26,097 nt of DNA. Origin: Pseudomonadota bacterium. Its GTDB lineage: Bacteria > Pseudomonadota > Alphaproteobacteria > Rhizobiales > Methylopilaceae. Positions 1 to 7,743 of the stretch are shown here, piece after piece. The first letter of the stretch is position 1. Each line of letters opens with the position of its first letter. The notes beneath the pieces were generated by a model, which saw nothing but the letters and a program-made list of their open reading frames with translations, did no database searches and was not told where the DNA came from. The DNA lies in NCBI GenBank assembly GCA_023430145.1, contig JAEZCD010000234.1, forward strand, positions 1 through 26,097, written 5' to 3'. Position numbers and translations under genes: made by a program.

Positions 1-1400
1 GCCGCAGGCATGCGCGGCGCGAAGTTTTCCCGCTCGCGCGGCAGCGCGCGCAGGCTGTCGAGCGTCCAGAGCCCGGCGCCGATCCCGGCCATGTGCGCGA
101 CGCCGAGCGCCGACAGCTCCGGCGTCGCCGAGCGCAGCACGGGCCGCGCCGACAGATCGGCCTGCAGCTGCATGATGTCGTCGTTCATCGCCGCGCCGCC
201 GTCGGCGAACAGCGCCTCGACGCGGCCGACCGAGCGGTCGAGCGGCTCCAGCACGTCGGCGATCTGCTGCGGGATGCTCTCCAGCGCCGCGCGAGCGATG
301 GCGGCGCGCGGCGTGCCGAGCGTGAAGCCGACCAGAAGGCCGACCGCGTCGCGGTCCCACCACGGCGCGCCGAGGCCGTTGAAGCCCGGTACCAGAGCGA
401 CGCCCTCGGCATCGGCGCCATGCGCAAGAGCGGCGAGCTCGGCGGTGCCGATGCCGAGCGTCTCGGCCACCCAGCGCAGCGTCGAGCCGGAGGCGCGGAT
501 ATTGCCCTCCGCCGCGAGCTGCACGACGCGGTCCATCTGCCAGGCGATGGTGAGGCACAGGCCTGGGTCGAGCGTCGCCGCGTCGTCGACGAGGCCCATC
601 ACGGAGGTGCCGGTGCCGTAGGTCGCCTTCGCGGCGCCGGGCACGAAGGCGCCGTGCGCGAACAGGGCGGAATGCGAATCGCCCATCACGGCGAGGATCG
701 GCGTGCCGTCCGGCAGTGGATCGAGCCCTCGCGCGGCCGGGAACGGGCCGGTGGAGGCGACGATGCGCGGCAGCGGCGCCATCGGTATCTCGAACAGGCG
801 GCAGAGATCGTCGTCCCAAGCCGCACGGCGCACATCCATCAGCTGCGTGCGCGAGGCGTTGCCGGCCTCGATGACCGGCTCGCCGCCGAGCTGGGCGAGG
901 AGGAACGCGTCGACGGTACCGACGACGATCTCGCCCGCCCGCGAGCGGGTCCGGTCTGGATCGATGCGGTCGAGCAGCCAGCGGGCCTTGACGGCCGAGA
1001 ACATCGGGTCGAGCGGCAGGCCGCTGCGCGCGCGGATCAGCGGCTCGTGGCCGCCGGCGCGCAGGTCGTCGCAGAGCGCCGCCGTGCGCTGATCCTGCCA
1101 GGAGAGCAGCGGCGTCAGCGGCGCGCCGGTCGCGCGCTCCCACGCGATGCAGGATTCGCGCTGCGTGGCGATGCCGACCGCGGCGACGGCGCGCGGATCA
1201 TGCGCCTTCAGGCAATCGGCGACGGCGCGGCGGACGCTGAGAAGAAGCTCGCCGGCATCCTGCTCGACCCAGCCCGGCTGCGGATGTCTTTCGCCGAGCG
1301 GCGCCATGCCGCGCGCGACGACCCTGCCGGCAGCATCGACGAGCAGGCACTTCGTCGAGCTCGTGCCCTGGTCGATGGCGAGCACGAAGGCGCCCGGCAA
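1..1400 (-). CDS. FGGY-family carbohydrate kinase, C-terminus cut by window edge
   Basis: Predicted cytoplasmic ATP-dependent sugar or polyol kinase of the FGGY (glycerol kinase/xylulokinase) family. The first 466 codons are visible; the last few dozen residues lie beyond the left edge. The N-terminus carries the phosphate-binding motif AIDQGTSSTK (about residues 8-17), then PGWVEQDA, a TQRES motif, and further on GDSHSALFAHG and TYGTGTSVM, all matching glycerol kinase-like members. I chose a TTG start 4 bases after the transketolase C-subunit stop because GGGGTGAG precedes it and the family begins just before the AIDQGT motif; a GTG at 1385 is the alternative. Position after a split transketolase suggests that it phosphorylates the ketose the transketolase then cleaves. 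Apulose kinase is one candidate; xylulose, ribulose, erythrulose or glycerol cannot be excluded. The family call is firm; the substrate is unknown. Confidence 0.9.
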   Translation of the reverse strand, partial: MPGAFVLAIDQGTSSTKCLLVDAAGRVVARGMAPLGERHPQPGWVEQDAGELLLSVRRAVADCLKAHDPRAVAAVGIATQRESCIAWERATGAPLTPLLSWQDQRTAALCDDLRAGGHEPLIRARSGLPLDPMFSAVKARWLLDRIDPDRTRSRAGEIVVGTVDAFLLAQLGGEPVIEAGNASRTQLMDVRRAAWDDDLCRLFEIPMAPLPRIVASTGPFPAARGLDPLPDGTPILAVMGDSHSALFAHGAFVPGAAKATYGTGTSVMGLVDDAATLDPGLCLTIAWQMDRVVQLAAEGNIRASGSTLRWVAETLGIGTAELAALAHGADAEGVALVPGFNGLGAPWWDRDAVGLLVGFTLGTPRAAIARAALESIPQQIADVLEPLDRSVGRVEALFADGGAAMNDDIMQLQADLSARPVLRSATPELSALGVAHMAGIGAGLWTLDSLRALPRERENFAPRMPA

Positions 1401-1404
1401 TGGC

Positions 1405-2367
1405 TCACCCCACGAGCTCGAGCGCGGCATCGGCGATGCCGTCGGCGGTGAGGCCGAAATGCTCGTAGAGAAAACTCGGCGAGCCGGTCGGCGCGAATTC
1501 CGTGACGCCGAGGATGCGCATCCGCACCGGGGCCTCCTGAGCCACGAGCTCGGCGACGGCGGCGCCGAGCCCGCCCGAGGTCACGCCCTCTTCGGCGGTG
1601 ACGAGGCCGCGCGTCTCCCGCGCCGCGTCGAGGATCGACTCGGCGTCGAGCGGCTGCAGCGTCGAGACGCCGAGCACGCGCGCCGAAATACCGCGCGCCG
1701 CCAGTTTCTCGGCCGCCGCGAGTGCCCGCGCCACCATGCCGCCGATGGCGATGAGGGTGACGTCGTCACCCTGGCGCAGAACCGCGTTGCGGCTCGGCCG
1801 GAAGGTGGTCTCGGGTGTCGTCACGGCTGGTACTTTCGTGCGGCCGATCCGCATGTAGATCGGCCGCTCGGCAACGGCCGCCCAGCGGATCGCCGCCCGC
1901 GTGTCGTCCGGATCGGCGGGCGCCAGCACCGTCATGCCGGAGATCGCCCGCATCCAGGAGAAGTCCTCGATCGAGTGGTGGGTCGGGCCGAGCTCGCCAT
2001 AGGCCATGCCGGGGCTCATGCCGCACAGCACGACGTGGTAGCCGCTGTAGGCGATGTCGGCCTTGATCTGCTCAAGCGCGCGGCCGGTGAGGAACGGCCC
2101 CGCGGCGCAGACGAAGGGGATGAAGCCGCCATTGGCGAGCCCGGCGGCGACGCCGACCATGTTCTGCTCGGCGATGCCGACATTGATCAGCCGCTCCGGG
2201 AACTCCTTCTGGAAGCCGCCGAGATTGCTCGAGCCGACGGAATCGTTGCAGACCGCGACGATCCGCGGGTCGTCGCGCGCGAGCGCGATCAGCTCCTCGG
2301 CAAAGGCGATGCGGCAGTCGAACGTTTGCGGCGCGCAGGGTCTGGAGGGGGCTTCGACCGCGCTCAT
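1405..2367 (-). CDS. Transketolase C-terminal subunit (split transketolase, subunit B)
   Basis: Pyrimidine-binding plus C-terminal domain half of a two-gene, thiamine diphosphate-dependent transketolase, 320 residues. It has the conserved GIAEQNMVGVAAGLA segment, with the glutamate (about residue 67) that activates the thiamine ring, and GPTHHSIEDFSWMRAI, typical of transketolase and DXS-like domains. The start is the ATG overlapping the stop of the N-terminal subunit as ATGA, so the subunits are translationally coupled and probably made in equal amounts. Upstream in-frame extensions run antiparallel through the partner gene and are spurious. Split transketolases beside sugar kinases and ABC importers are known in dedicated catabolic pathways (for example apulose-4-phosphate transketolase, and the sulfoquinovose sulfo-transketolase route), while housekeeping transketolase is one chain. 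The donor ketose phosphate is inferred from context only. Confidence 0.92.
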   Translation of the reverse strand: MSAVEAPSRPCAPQTFDCRIAFAEELIALARDDPRIVAVCNDSVGSSNLGGFQKEFPERLINVGIAEQNMVGVAAGLANGGFIPFVCAAGPFLTGRALEQIKADIAYSGYHVVLCGMSPGMAYGELGPTHHSIEDFSWMRAISGMTVLAPADPDDTRAAIRWAAVAERPIYMRIGRTKVPAVTTPETTFRPSRNAVLRQGDDVTLIAIGGMVARALAAAEKLAARGISARVLGVSTLQPLDAESILDAARETRGLVTAEEGVTSGGLGAAVAELVAQEAPVRMRILGVTEFAPTGSPSFLYEHFGLTADGIADAALELVG

Positions 2368-3206
2368 GCGCCGAGCTCCTCGAGCGCCTGCGCGAGCTGC
2401 TCGGCGCTCGGCACCTTGTGATGCCACTCGACGCGATCCTCCATGAACGAGACGCCCTTGCCTTTGCGCGTATTGGCGATGACGCAGCGCGGCTTCTCGC
2501 CCGGCGCGGCGCCGAGCACGGAGAGCAGAGTCGCATGGTCGTGGCCGTCGACCTCGAGCGCCTCCCAGCCGAAGGCGCGCCATTTCTCCGGCAGCGGATC
2601 GAGCGCATTGGTCGCCTCGGTGCGGGCGCCCTGCTGCAGACGGTTGCGGTCGACGATGGCGGTGAGGCTGCCGAGCCGGCGGTGCCCGGCGGCCATCGCC
2701 GCCTCCCAGTTGCTGCCCTCCTGCAGCTCGCCGTCGCCGAGCACGACGAAGGTGCGCCAGTTCTGGCCCGACAGCTCGGCGGCGATCGCCGAGCCGACGG
2801 CGATCGGCAGGCCGTGGCCGAGCGGGCCGGTATTGGCCTCGACCCCGGGCACCTTGTTGCGGTCGGGATGGCCGTTCAGCCGCGACAGCGGCTGCATGAA
2901 GGTCTCCAGCTCCGCCTCCGGGAAGAAGCCGCGCATCGCCAGCACCGAGTAGAGCGCCGCGGCGCAATGGCCCTTGCTGAGGATGCAGCGGTCGCGGCCC
3001 TCCCAGCGCGGCTGCTCGTGCCGGACGTTCAGCACGCCGAAGTAGAGGGTGGTCAGGATGTCGGTGACCGAAAGATCGCCGCCGACATGGCCCATGCCGG
3101 CGCGGCCGATCATCTCGAGGACGGAGATGCGGATCCGGCGCGCCGTTTCGGCCAGCTCGTCGGCCGACACCTCTGCCGCCGCCTGGACCGCCTGACCGAA
3201 AGCCAA
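2364..3206 (-). CDS. Transketolase N-terminal subunit (split transketolase, subunit A)
   Basis: Diphosphate-binding half of the split transketolase, 280 residues from the chosen start. Visible motifs are GHVGGDLSVTDILT (about 39-52), SKGH (77-80), and the thiamine diphosphate motif from GDGELQEGSNWEAA (157-170) to the metal-ligand Asn in DRNRL (188). I prefer a TTG start: AGGAG sits 7 bases upstream of it. The longer alternative starting at ATG 3236 would begin inside a perfect inverted repeat that looks like an operator. It is the first gene of the operon and overlaps the C-terminal subunit by four bases. Together the two subunits should move a two-carbon ketol unit from a ketose phosphate made by the downstream FGGY kinase. 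Family assignment is firm; the start and the substrate are inferred. Confidence 0.9.
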   Translation of the reverse strand: MAFGQAVQAAAEVSADELAETARRIRISVLEMIGRAGMGHVGGDLSVTDILTTLYFGVLNVRHEQPRWEGRDRCILSKGHCAAALYSVLAMRGFFPEAELETFMQPLSRLNGHPDRNKVPGVEANTGPLGHGLPIAVGSAIAAELSGQNWRTFVVLGDGELQEGSNWEAAMAAGHRRLGSLTAIVDRNRLQQGARTEATNALDPLPEKWRAFGWEALEVDGHDHATLLSVLGAAPGEKPRCVIANTRKGKGVSFMEDRVEWHHKVPSAEQLAQALEELGA

Positions 3207-3222
3207 CCTGCTTCTCCTGTAT

Positions 3223-3254
3223 GCATAAATATTCATTTATGCTTGGTATTTCAA
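3223..3254 (-). promoter_or_regulatory. Promoter and operator of the transketolase-kinase operon
   Basis: A perfect 20-base inverted repeat, GCATAAAT-ATTC-ATTTATGC, occupies 3223-3242 in an AT-rich island just upstream of the ribosome binding site. On the minus strand, TTGAAA (3254-3249) is followed after 17 bases by TATTTA (3231-3226), a plausible -35/-10 pair, so the palindrome would cover the -10 region. A related motif with the same layout precedes the ABC importer operon. Binding by the neighbouring SorC-family regulator is inferred. Confidence 0.6.
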
Positions 3255-3405
3255 ACTATCCTCGGCGATCCGGCGGGTCAAGCGATCGCGGCCGCTTTCA
3301 CGAAGGAGCGGGCGGCTGCGCTTCGTTCGGCCAACCCCCCCCCCGCCGCCGCTCATCGTCCTGGGTGAACCTGTCCGCACGTTATCCTGCGCGAGCCTCT
3401 CCGCT

Positions 3406-3496
3406 CGTCATCCTGCGCGAAAGCGCAGGATCCATCTTCCCGGCCGCCGGTGCTGCGCGCAGAAGATGGGTCCTGCGGTCGAGCCGCAGGACGACG
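3406..3496. repeat. Palindromic intergenic repeat element, 'cgtcatcctgcgc' type
   Basis: The element folds as two outer hairpins around a central stem. ATCCTGCGC (3410-3418) pairs with GCGCAGGAT (3423-3431) across GAAA. CCATCTTC (3432-3439) pairs with GAAGATGG (3462-3469). GTCCTGCGG (3470-3478) pairs with CCGCAGGAC (3484-3492). The ends read CGTC and GACG. A diverged copy of the first half stands at the right end of the window. It looks like a dispersed REP-like element; partial look-alike sequence (gttatcctgcgcgag) lies just before it at 3381-3395. The rest of the 3255-3661 gap shows only GC-rich sequence and the presumed promoter of the small secreted protein. Confidence 0.75.
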
Positions 3497-3661
3497 AGGA
3501 GCGAGCGGCGGCGTCGAGGCGCCGACGCGGCCGTCCGCAAAAAAAGCGCGATGAACGCTGTCTAAACGCGCCCCTCAGGAACGGTTCAAGCCGGCCCTTC
3601 TAGAACAGGCCCCATCAGGTCGAGACGGTCTCGGCCACACCAGACACCAGGGGCACTTCCG

Positions 3662-3889
3662 ATGACCAAGACCATCCTCGCCGCCGCCGCCGCGACCCTC
3701 GCCATCGGCGCCGCCGCCCTCGCACCGACCACCGCCTCGGCCGGCGGCTACGGCTACGGATATGGCTACAAGGTCTACGTCGCGCCGGCGCCTTACGTCT
3801 ACGTCGCGCCGAAGCGTTACTACAATCACTACTATGCACCGAAGCGGCACTACTACAACAGCTATTCCTACGGCGGCTACGGCTACTGA
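3662..3889 (+). CDS. Small secreted Tyr/Gly-rich protein of unknown function
   Basis: 75-residue predicted exported protein. Residues 1-27 form a signal peptide: Lys3, an Ala-rich hydrophobic core, and an ASA-type cleavage site before GGYGYGYGYK. The mature part, about 48 residues, is made almost only of Tyr, Gly, Lys, Pro, Ala, Val, His and Asn, with a YGYGYGYK run, two VYVAP repeats, two APKR(Y/H)Y repeats, and a final GGYGY. No catalytic motif is visible. AGGGG lies about 9 bases before the ATG, and a strong intrinsic terminator follows the stop, so this appears to be a stand-alone gene. Short alphaproteobacterial proteins of this composition are usually annotated as hypothetical. A surface, cell-envelope or adhesive role is a guess. 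Its composition alone argues for real coding sequence. Confidence 0.75.
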   Translation: MTKTILAAAAATLAIGAAALAPTTASAGGYGYGYGYKVYVAPAPYVYVAPKRYYNHYYAPKRHYYNSYSYGGYGY

Positions 3890-3921
3890 GATATCGCCCC
3901 CTCTCGGGGCCTTGCCGCCCG

Positions 3922-3951
3922 GCCGCCGGTCCCTCGCGGACCGGCGGCTTT
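3922..3951 (+). terminator. Rho-independent terminator after the Tyr/Gly-rich gene
   Basis: GCCGCCGGTCC (3922-3932) pairs perfectly with GGACCGGCGGC (3938-3948) around a CTCGC loop. TTTCGTT follows. The hairpin lies about 30 bases past the stop codon at 3889. The stem is strong and the T-run short, so efficiency is uncertain. Confidence 0.7.
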
Positions 3952-3984
3952 CGTTCGTGGGCACGATAGAACTCGCACCCACCT

Positions 3985-4073
3985 CGTCATTGCGAGCGAA
4001 GCGAAGCAATCCAGCTTGTCTTGCGGCGCTCGAAAGCTGGATTGCTTCGTCGCTGACGCTCCTCGCATGGCGG
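3985..4073. repeat. Palindromic intergenic repeat, 'cgtcattgcgagcgaagcgaagcaatccag' family, copy 1
   Basis: An element of about 88 bases with long imperfect terminal inverted repeats. The left arm CGTCATTGCGAGCGAAGCGA and AGCAATCCAG are mirrored by GCTGGATTGCTTCGTCGC and a degenerate right end (CTCCTCGCATGGCG). A better-preserved copy lies at 11048-11135. It fills the gap between the small secreted protein gene and the 3' end of the ABC permease gene. Confidence 0.8.
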
Positions 4074-4098
4074 CGGGGCATCGCCCGCGGTCGAGGCC

Positions 4099-5088
4099 TT
4101 ATCTCCTTCGCAACAGATCGACCAGGATCGCGATCAGCACCACCGAGCCGACGATCACCCGCTCCCAGTAGCCGGAGACGCTGAGCAGCACGATGCCGTT
4201 GGCGAGCACGGCCATCAGCAGGGCGCCGAGGATCGTGCCGACGATCGTCCCCTGGCCGCCGCGCAGGCTGGTGCCGCCGATGATGGCGGCGGTGATGGCG
4301 CCCATCAGCCAGCCCTCGCCGACGGACGGCTGCCCGGCATCCATGCGGCTCGCGTAAAGAATGCCGGCGAGGGCTGCGAACATGCCGGCGAGCGCGAAGA
4401 CGACGAACTCGATGCGGCCCGCCCGAATGCCGACGAGCTCGGCCGCGTCGCGGTTGCCGCCGACGGCGTAGATGTCGCGGCCGAAACGCGTGCGCGCCAG
4501 GACGAAGGTGAGGATCGCGCCGGCGGCGAGGAAGATGATCACCGGCACCGGTACGCCGAAAATCGTGCCCTGGCCGAAGATGCGAAAATCCTCGCCGAGC
4601 GGGCGGATCGGATAGCCGCGGGTGATGACGAGCGTGAGGCCGGCGAAAATCTCCCAGGTCGCCAGCGTGACGATGAAGGGATTGAGCCGCAGGATGGCGA
4701 CGAAGAAGCCGTTGATCGCGCCGAGCGCCGCGCCGAACAGGGCGGTCAGCGGCACGACCGCGTAGGGGTGCACGCCGGCCTGGGTCAGCATCAGGGAGCC
4801 GATGATGGCCGAGAGGCCCGCGGCGGCCCCGACCGAAAGATCGATGCCGCCGATGAGGAGGACCAGCGTCTGGCCGAGCGCTACGAGGCCGACGAAGGAG
4901 GCCTGCCGGACGACCACGGTGAGATTGTACTGGGAGAAGAAGTTCGAAGAGGTCAGCGCCAGCACGATGCAGAGCACGACGAGGGCGACGAGAATGCCGC
5001 TCGCCTCCCAGCGCCAGAAGCGCACGAGCAGGCTCGGCGCGGCGCGGCCCGTCGCGGACCCTGCGGTCGTATCGGAAATCTCGGTCAT
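4099..5088 (-). CDS. Sugar ABC transporter permease (RbsC/AraH type)
   Basis: 329-residue inner-membrane permease of a ribose-type (CUT2) carbohydrate importer. A short polar N-terminus is followed by multiple hydrophobic segments. LGQTLVLLIGGIDLSVGAAAGLSA contains the family hallmark GGIDLSVG, and NPFIVTLATWEIFAGL and GGTSLRGGQGTIVGTILGALL are also typical. The protein ends in LLRRR, as many family members do. The ATG start is 14 bases after the ATPase stop; a longer in-frame extension into the ATPase gene is spurious. It is the last gene of the binding protein-ATPase-permease operon, and the single permease should act as a homodimer. The substrate should be the sugar or polyol used by the kinase and transketolase to the left, inferred from the shared promoter motif. 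Confidence 0.95.
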   Translation of the reverse strand: MTEISDTTAGSATGRAAPSLLVRFWRWEASGILVALVVLCIVLALTSSNFFSQYNLTVVVRQASFVGLVALGQTLVLLIGGIDLSVGAAAGLSAIIGSLMLTQAGVHPYAVVPLTALFGAALGAINGFFVAILRLNPFIVTLATWEIFAGLTLVITRGYPIRPLGEDFRIFGQGTIFGVPVPVIIFLAAGAILTFVLARTRFGRDIYAVGGNRDAAELVGIRAGRIEFVVFALAGMFAALAGILYASRMDAGQPSVGEGWLMGAITAAIIGGTSLRGGQGTIVGTILGALLMAVLANGIVLLSVSGYWERVIVGSVVLIAILVDLLRRR

Positions 5089-5102
5089 GGCGCTCGGTCT
5101 CT

Positions 5103-6635
5103 TCAGCTCATCGCGAGCCGCAGCAGCGATTCCTGCGTCTCGCCGGCCGCGGGCCGGATTCCCTTCACGAGCCCCTCGTGCATGACGAGGATGCGGTCGG
5201 ACACGTCGAGCACCTCCTGCAGCTCCGAGGAGATGTAGATCAGCGACAGGCCCTCGTCGGACAGCCGGCGCAGCAGCGCCTGGATCTCGAATTTCGCATT
5301 GACGTCGATGCCTCGCGTCGGCTCGTCGAGGATGAGAATCTTGCTGTCGCGCAGGAGCCAGCGGGCGAGAATCACCTTCTGCTGGTTGCCGCCGCTGAGG
5401 CTGGTGATCGGATCGGACGGGCGGCCGATCTTGATGCGCAGGCGCCTCACATAGTCTTCCACCTCGCGCACCATCTGCCCGAAGTTCAGGCCCAGCAGGC
5501 CGCGGAAGCGGTCGAAGGTCGCGATCGCCGTGTTCTCGGTGATCGACAGCAGCGGAAAGATGCCGTCCTGCTTGCGCTCCTCCGGCAGGTACACGAAGCC
5601 GCGCGTGATCGCATCGGCCGGGTGGCGGATCCTCACCGGCTCGCCGAACACCTCGACCTCGCCAGAACTCGCGCGCGTGACGCCGAACAGGCATTTGCCG
5701 AGCTCGGTGCGTCCCGAGCCGACGAGGCCGGCGATGCCGAGAATCTCGCCGCGGCGCAGCTCGAAGCCGACGTCGCGGAACTCGCCGGGGCGCGAGAGCC
5801 CGCGCACCGCCAGCACGATCTCGCCCGCCGGCGCGGCCCGCGCTGCGGCGCGTTCGGCGGTGATGGCGCGCCCGGCCATCAGGCGCACCATCTCGTCCTT
5901 GTCGGTGCGCTTCGGGTCGAGCTCGCCGACGAGCTTGCCGTCGCGCAGCACCGAGACGCGGTCGGCGATGGCGAGAATCTCGTCGAGGCGGTGCGAGATG
6001 TAGAAGACCGAGCCGCCGCGGGCGCGGAACGCGGCGATGAACCTGAAGAGCTTCTCCGCCTCGCGGTCGGTCAGCGCCGCCGTCGGCTCGTCGAAGATGA
6101 GGATCGTCGCATCCGTCGCTATGGCGCGCGCGATCTGCACCATCTGCTGCTGGGCTTTGGACAGCCGCGAGACGGTGGCGTCCGGATCGATCGAGGGGTC
6201 GATCTTGTCGAGCGCCTCGGCGGCCCGGAGCCGTGTCGCCTTCCAGTCGATGCCGGCGGCCCCGCGCGTCTGGTCGCCGAGCAGCACGTTCTCGGCGACC
6301 GTCAGCGCCGGCACCAGATTGACCTCCTGCGGGGCGATGGCGATGCCGGCGCGGTGCGCCTCGAGCGGCGAGGCGAACGCGCATGGCGCGCCGTTCCGCA
6401 CGAGCGTTCCGGCGCTCGGCGCGAGCTTGCCGCAAAAAATGTTCATCAGAGTGGATTTGCCGGCGCCGTTCTCGCCGATGACGGCGTGCACCTCGCCGGG
6501 GCGGATGCCGAGCGTCACCTCCGACAGCGCCTGGACGACGCCGAAGCTGCGCGAGACGTTCCGGGCGCCGAAGACGTCCTGCATGGCCGCCGCACGCGGC
6601 GCGGGCGAAAGCTCGTCCGCGCCGCCGAAGTTCAC
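5103..6635 (-). CDS. Sugar ABC transporter ATP-binding protein, two domains (RbsA type)
   Basis: Energy-coupling ATPase of the CUT2 importer, with two fused nucleotide-binding domains. The first has Walker A GENGAGKST, the Q-loop region APQEVNLVPALTVAEN, signature LSKAQQQM and Walker B ILIFDEPTAAL. The second has the usual degenerate P-loop GLVGSGRTEL, signature LSGGNQQKV and Walker B ILILDEPTRGID. I give the GTG start overlapping the binding-protein stop as GTGA (510 residues); ATG at 6584 (493 residues, beginning MQDVFGARNVSRSFG) fits the family N-terminus better but has no visible ribosome binding site. It sits between the binding protein and permease genes in one operon. Family and role are certain; only the start is open. 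Confidence 0.93.
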   Translation of the reverse strand: MNFGGADELSPAPRAAAMQDVFGARNVSRSFGVVQALSEVTLGIRPGEVHAVIGENGAGKSTLMNIFCGKLAPSAGTLVRNGAPCAFASPLEAHRAGIAIAPQEVNLVPALTVAENVLLGDQTRGAAGIDWKATRLRAAEALDKIDPSIDPDATVSRLSKAQQQMVQIARAIATDATILIFDEPTAALTDREAEKLFRFIAAFRARGGSVFYISHRLDEILAIADRVSVLRDGKLVGELDPKRTDKDEMVRLMAGRAITAERAAARAAPAGEIVLAVRGLSRPGEFRDVGFELRRGEILGIAGLVGSGRTELGKCLFGVTRASSGEVEVFGEPVRIRHPADAITRGFVYLPEERKQDGIFPLLSITENTAIATFDRFRGLLGLNFGQMVREVEDYVRRLRIKIGRPSDPITSLSGGNQQKVILARWLLRDSKILILDEPTRGIDVNAKFEIQALLRRLSDEGLSLIYISSELQEVLDVSDRILVMHEGLVKGIRPAAGETQESLLRLAMS

Positions 6636-7591
6636 TTGCCGAGGATGTCCTTGGTGACGATCTGCGAGCCGGTCGCGTGCTGCTTCGGCACCGTGTGGTT
6701 CTGGTTCTTGGCGACGAGATACTTCACCGTCCAATAGCCGATCTCCCACTGCCGCTGCGCCTTCACCCCGGCGATCACGTCGTCCTTGATGAACTGCAGC
6801 GTCTCCGGCAGGTCGTCCATCCCGACGATCGTCACCTTGCCCTTCTTGCCGGCATTGACCACCGCGCGGGCGGCACCGATCGGGTTCGAGGCGTTCGAGC
6901 CGAAGATGCCGGCGAGATCGGGATTGGCCTGCAGCGCGTTCTCGGTGAGGCTCACCGCTTTCTCGAGGCTGTCCTCGTCGGGCTGCTCGAAGACGATCTT
7001 GATGTCCGGATACTTTGCGATCGCTTCCTTGAAGCCCTTGACGCGGGCGACATGGTTGGCGGCGGTGAGGCTGCCGGACAGAATGCCGACCTTGCCCTTG
7101 CCGCCGATCTTCTTGGCCAGGAACTCGGCGAGGTCGGCGCCATCCTGGGCGTCGCCCTTGTGGCCGACGAAGTCGAAATCGTCCGCACAATAGGTGTCGA
7201 AGGTGGTGACGGTGACCCCGGCGGTGACCGCCTCCTTCAAGAGCTGCACATTGGTCGCGGCGTCGAGGCAGGAGACGGCGAGTCCGTCGGGCTTGCGGCC
7301 GATATTGGCCTCGATGCGGCGGTTGTGGTCGGCGACGTCGGCCTGCGGCGGCGAATCCCAGACGACGTTTACGGTGATGCCTTCCTTCTTCAGCTCCTCG
7401 GCCGCCCGCTTGGCGCCGGCGGCGACCACGTCGTACCAGGGGTGCACGACTTTCGGGACGAAGACGATGGTCAGCGGCTTGGTGATCGGTTTCAGCAGAT
7501 CGGCCTGATCGAAGGCCGAAGCGGCCGGCACCCATCCGGCTGCGCACACGCCCGCCGCCAGCGTGCCGATGAGGACTCCACGTGCTCCCAT
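6632..7591 (-). CDS. Periplasmic sugar-binding protein (type I, RbsB-like)
   Basis: Substrate-binding protein of the CUT2 importer, 319 residues from the chosen ATG. A signal peptide ends at about PAASA|FDQ. The mature protein begins with KPLTIVFVPKVVHPWYDVVAAGAKRAAEEL and includes KPDGLAVSC, the TTFDTYC strand and GIFGSNASNPIGAARAV, all typical of periplasmic-binding fold type I. The chosen start follows AAGGGAG at 7-bp spacing; ATG 7624 would give a longer N-terminus (MAMNKYARETG...) but begins inside the putative operator. It is the first gene of the importer operon. The family binds pentoses, hexoses, polyols and autoinducer-2, and the sequence alone does not name the ligand. Confidence 0.93.
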   Translation of the reverse strand: MGARGVLIGTLAAGVCAAGWVPAASAFDQADLLKPITKPLTIVFVPKVVHPWYDVVAAGAKRAAEELKKEGITVNVVWDSPPQADVADHNRRIEANIGRKPDGLAVSCLDAATNVQLLKEAVTAGVTVTTFDTYCADDFDFVGHKGDAQDGADLAEFLAKKIGGKGKVGILSGSLTAANHVARVKGFKEAIAKYPDIKIVFEQPDEDSLEKAVSLTENALQANPDLAGIFGSNASNPIGAARAVVNAGKKGKVTIVGMDDLPETLQFIKDDVIAGVKAQRQWEIGYWTVKYLVAKNQNHTVPKQHATGSQIVTKDILGK

Positions 7592-7604
7592 CCCTGTCTC
7601 CCTT

Positions 7605-7636
7605 GCATATTTATTCATTGCCACTTAGACATTCAG
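7605..7636 (-). promoter_or_regulatory. Promoter and operator-like motif of the sugar ABC importer operon
   Basis: On the minus strand, CTGAAT (7636-7631), a 17-base spacer and TAAATA (7613-7608) mirror the transketolase promoter. Over the 33 bases compared, 22 are identical, including AATGAATA and TATGCA around the presumed -10. The inverted repeat is imperfect here. It lies just upstream of the ribosome binding site and within the divergent region shared with the SorC regulator gene. Confidence 0.55.
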
Positions 7637-7743
7637 CGTAGAATGCGCGCGGCTCCGGGTCAAGGTCCGGGCGGGCCTTCGGGCAGCGGCGCGCCGAAAG
7701 CTGCTATGCTGCGTCTGGAGCGGAGGCGGGCGATAGCCGGGAC

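Noticed and set aside
93..1451. Plus-strand open frame of 452 codons across the kinase region
   Set aside because: Antisense shadow of the FGGY kinase; composition is Arg/Ala/Gly-rich with no domain motif, as expected in GC-rich DNA.
3578..3582. EcfG-type promoter (GGAAC) before the Tyr/Gly-rich gene
   Set aside because: No matching CGTT element follows at 16-17 bases.
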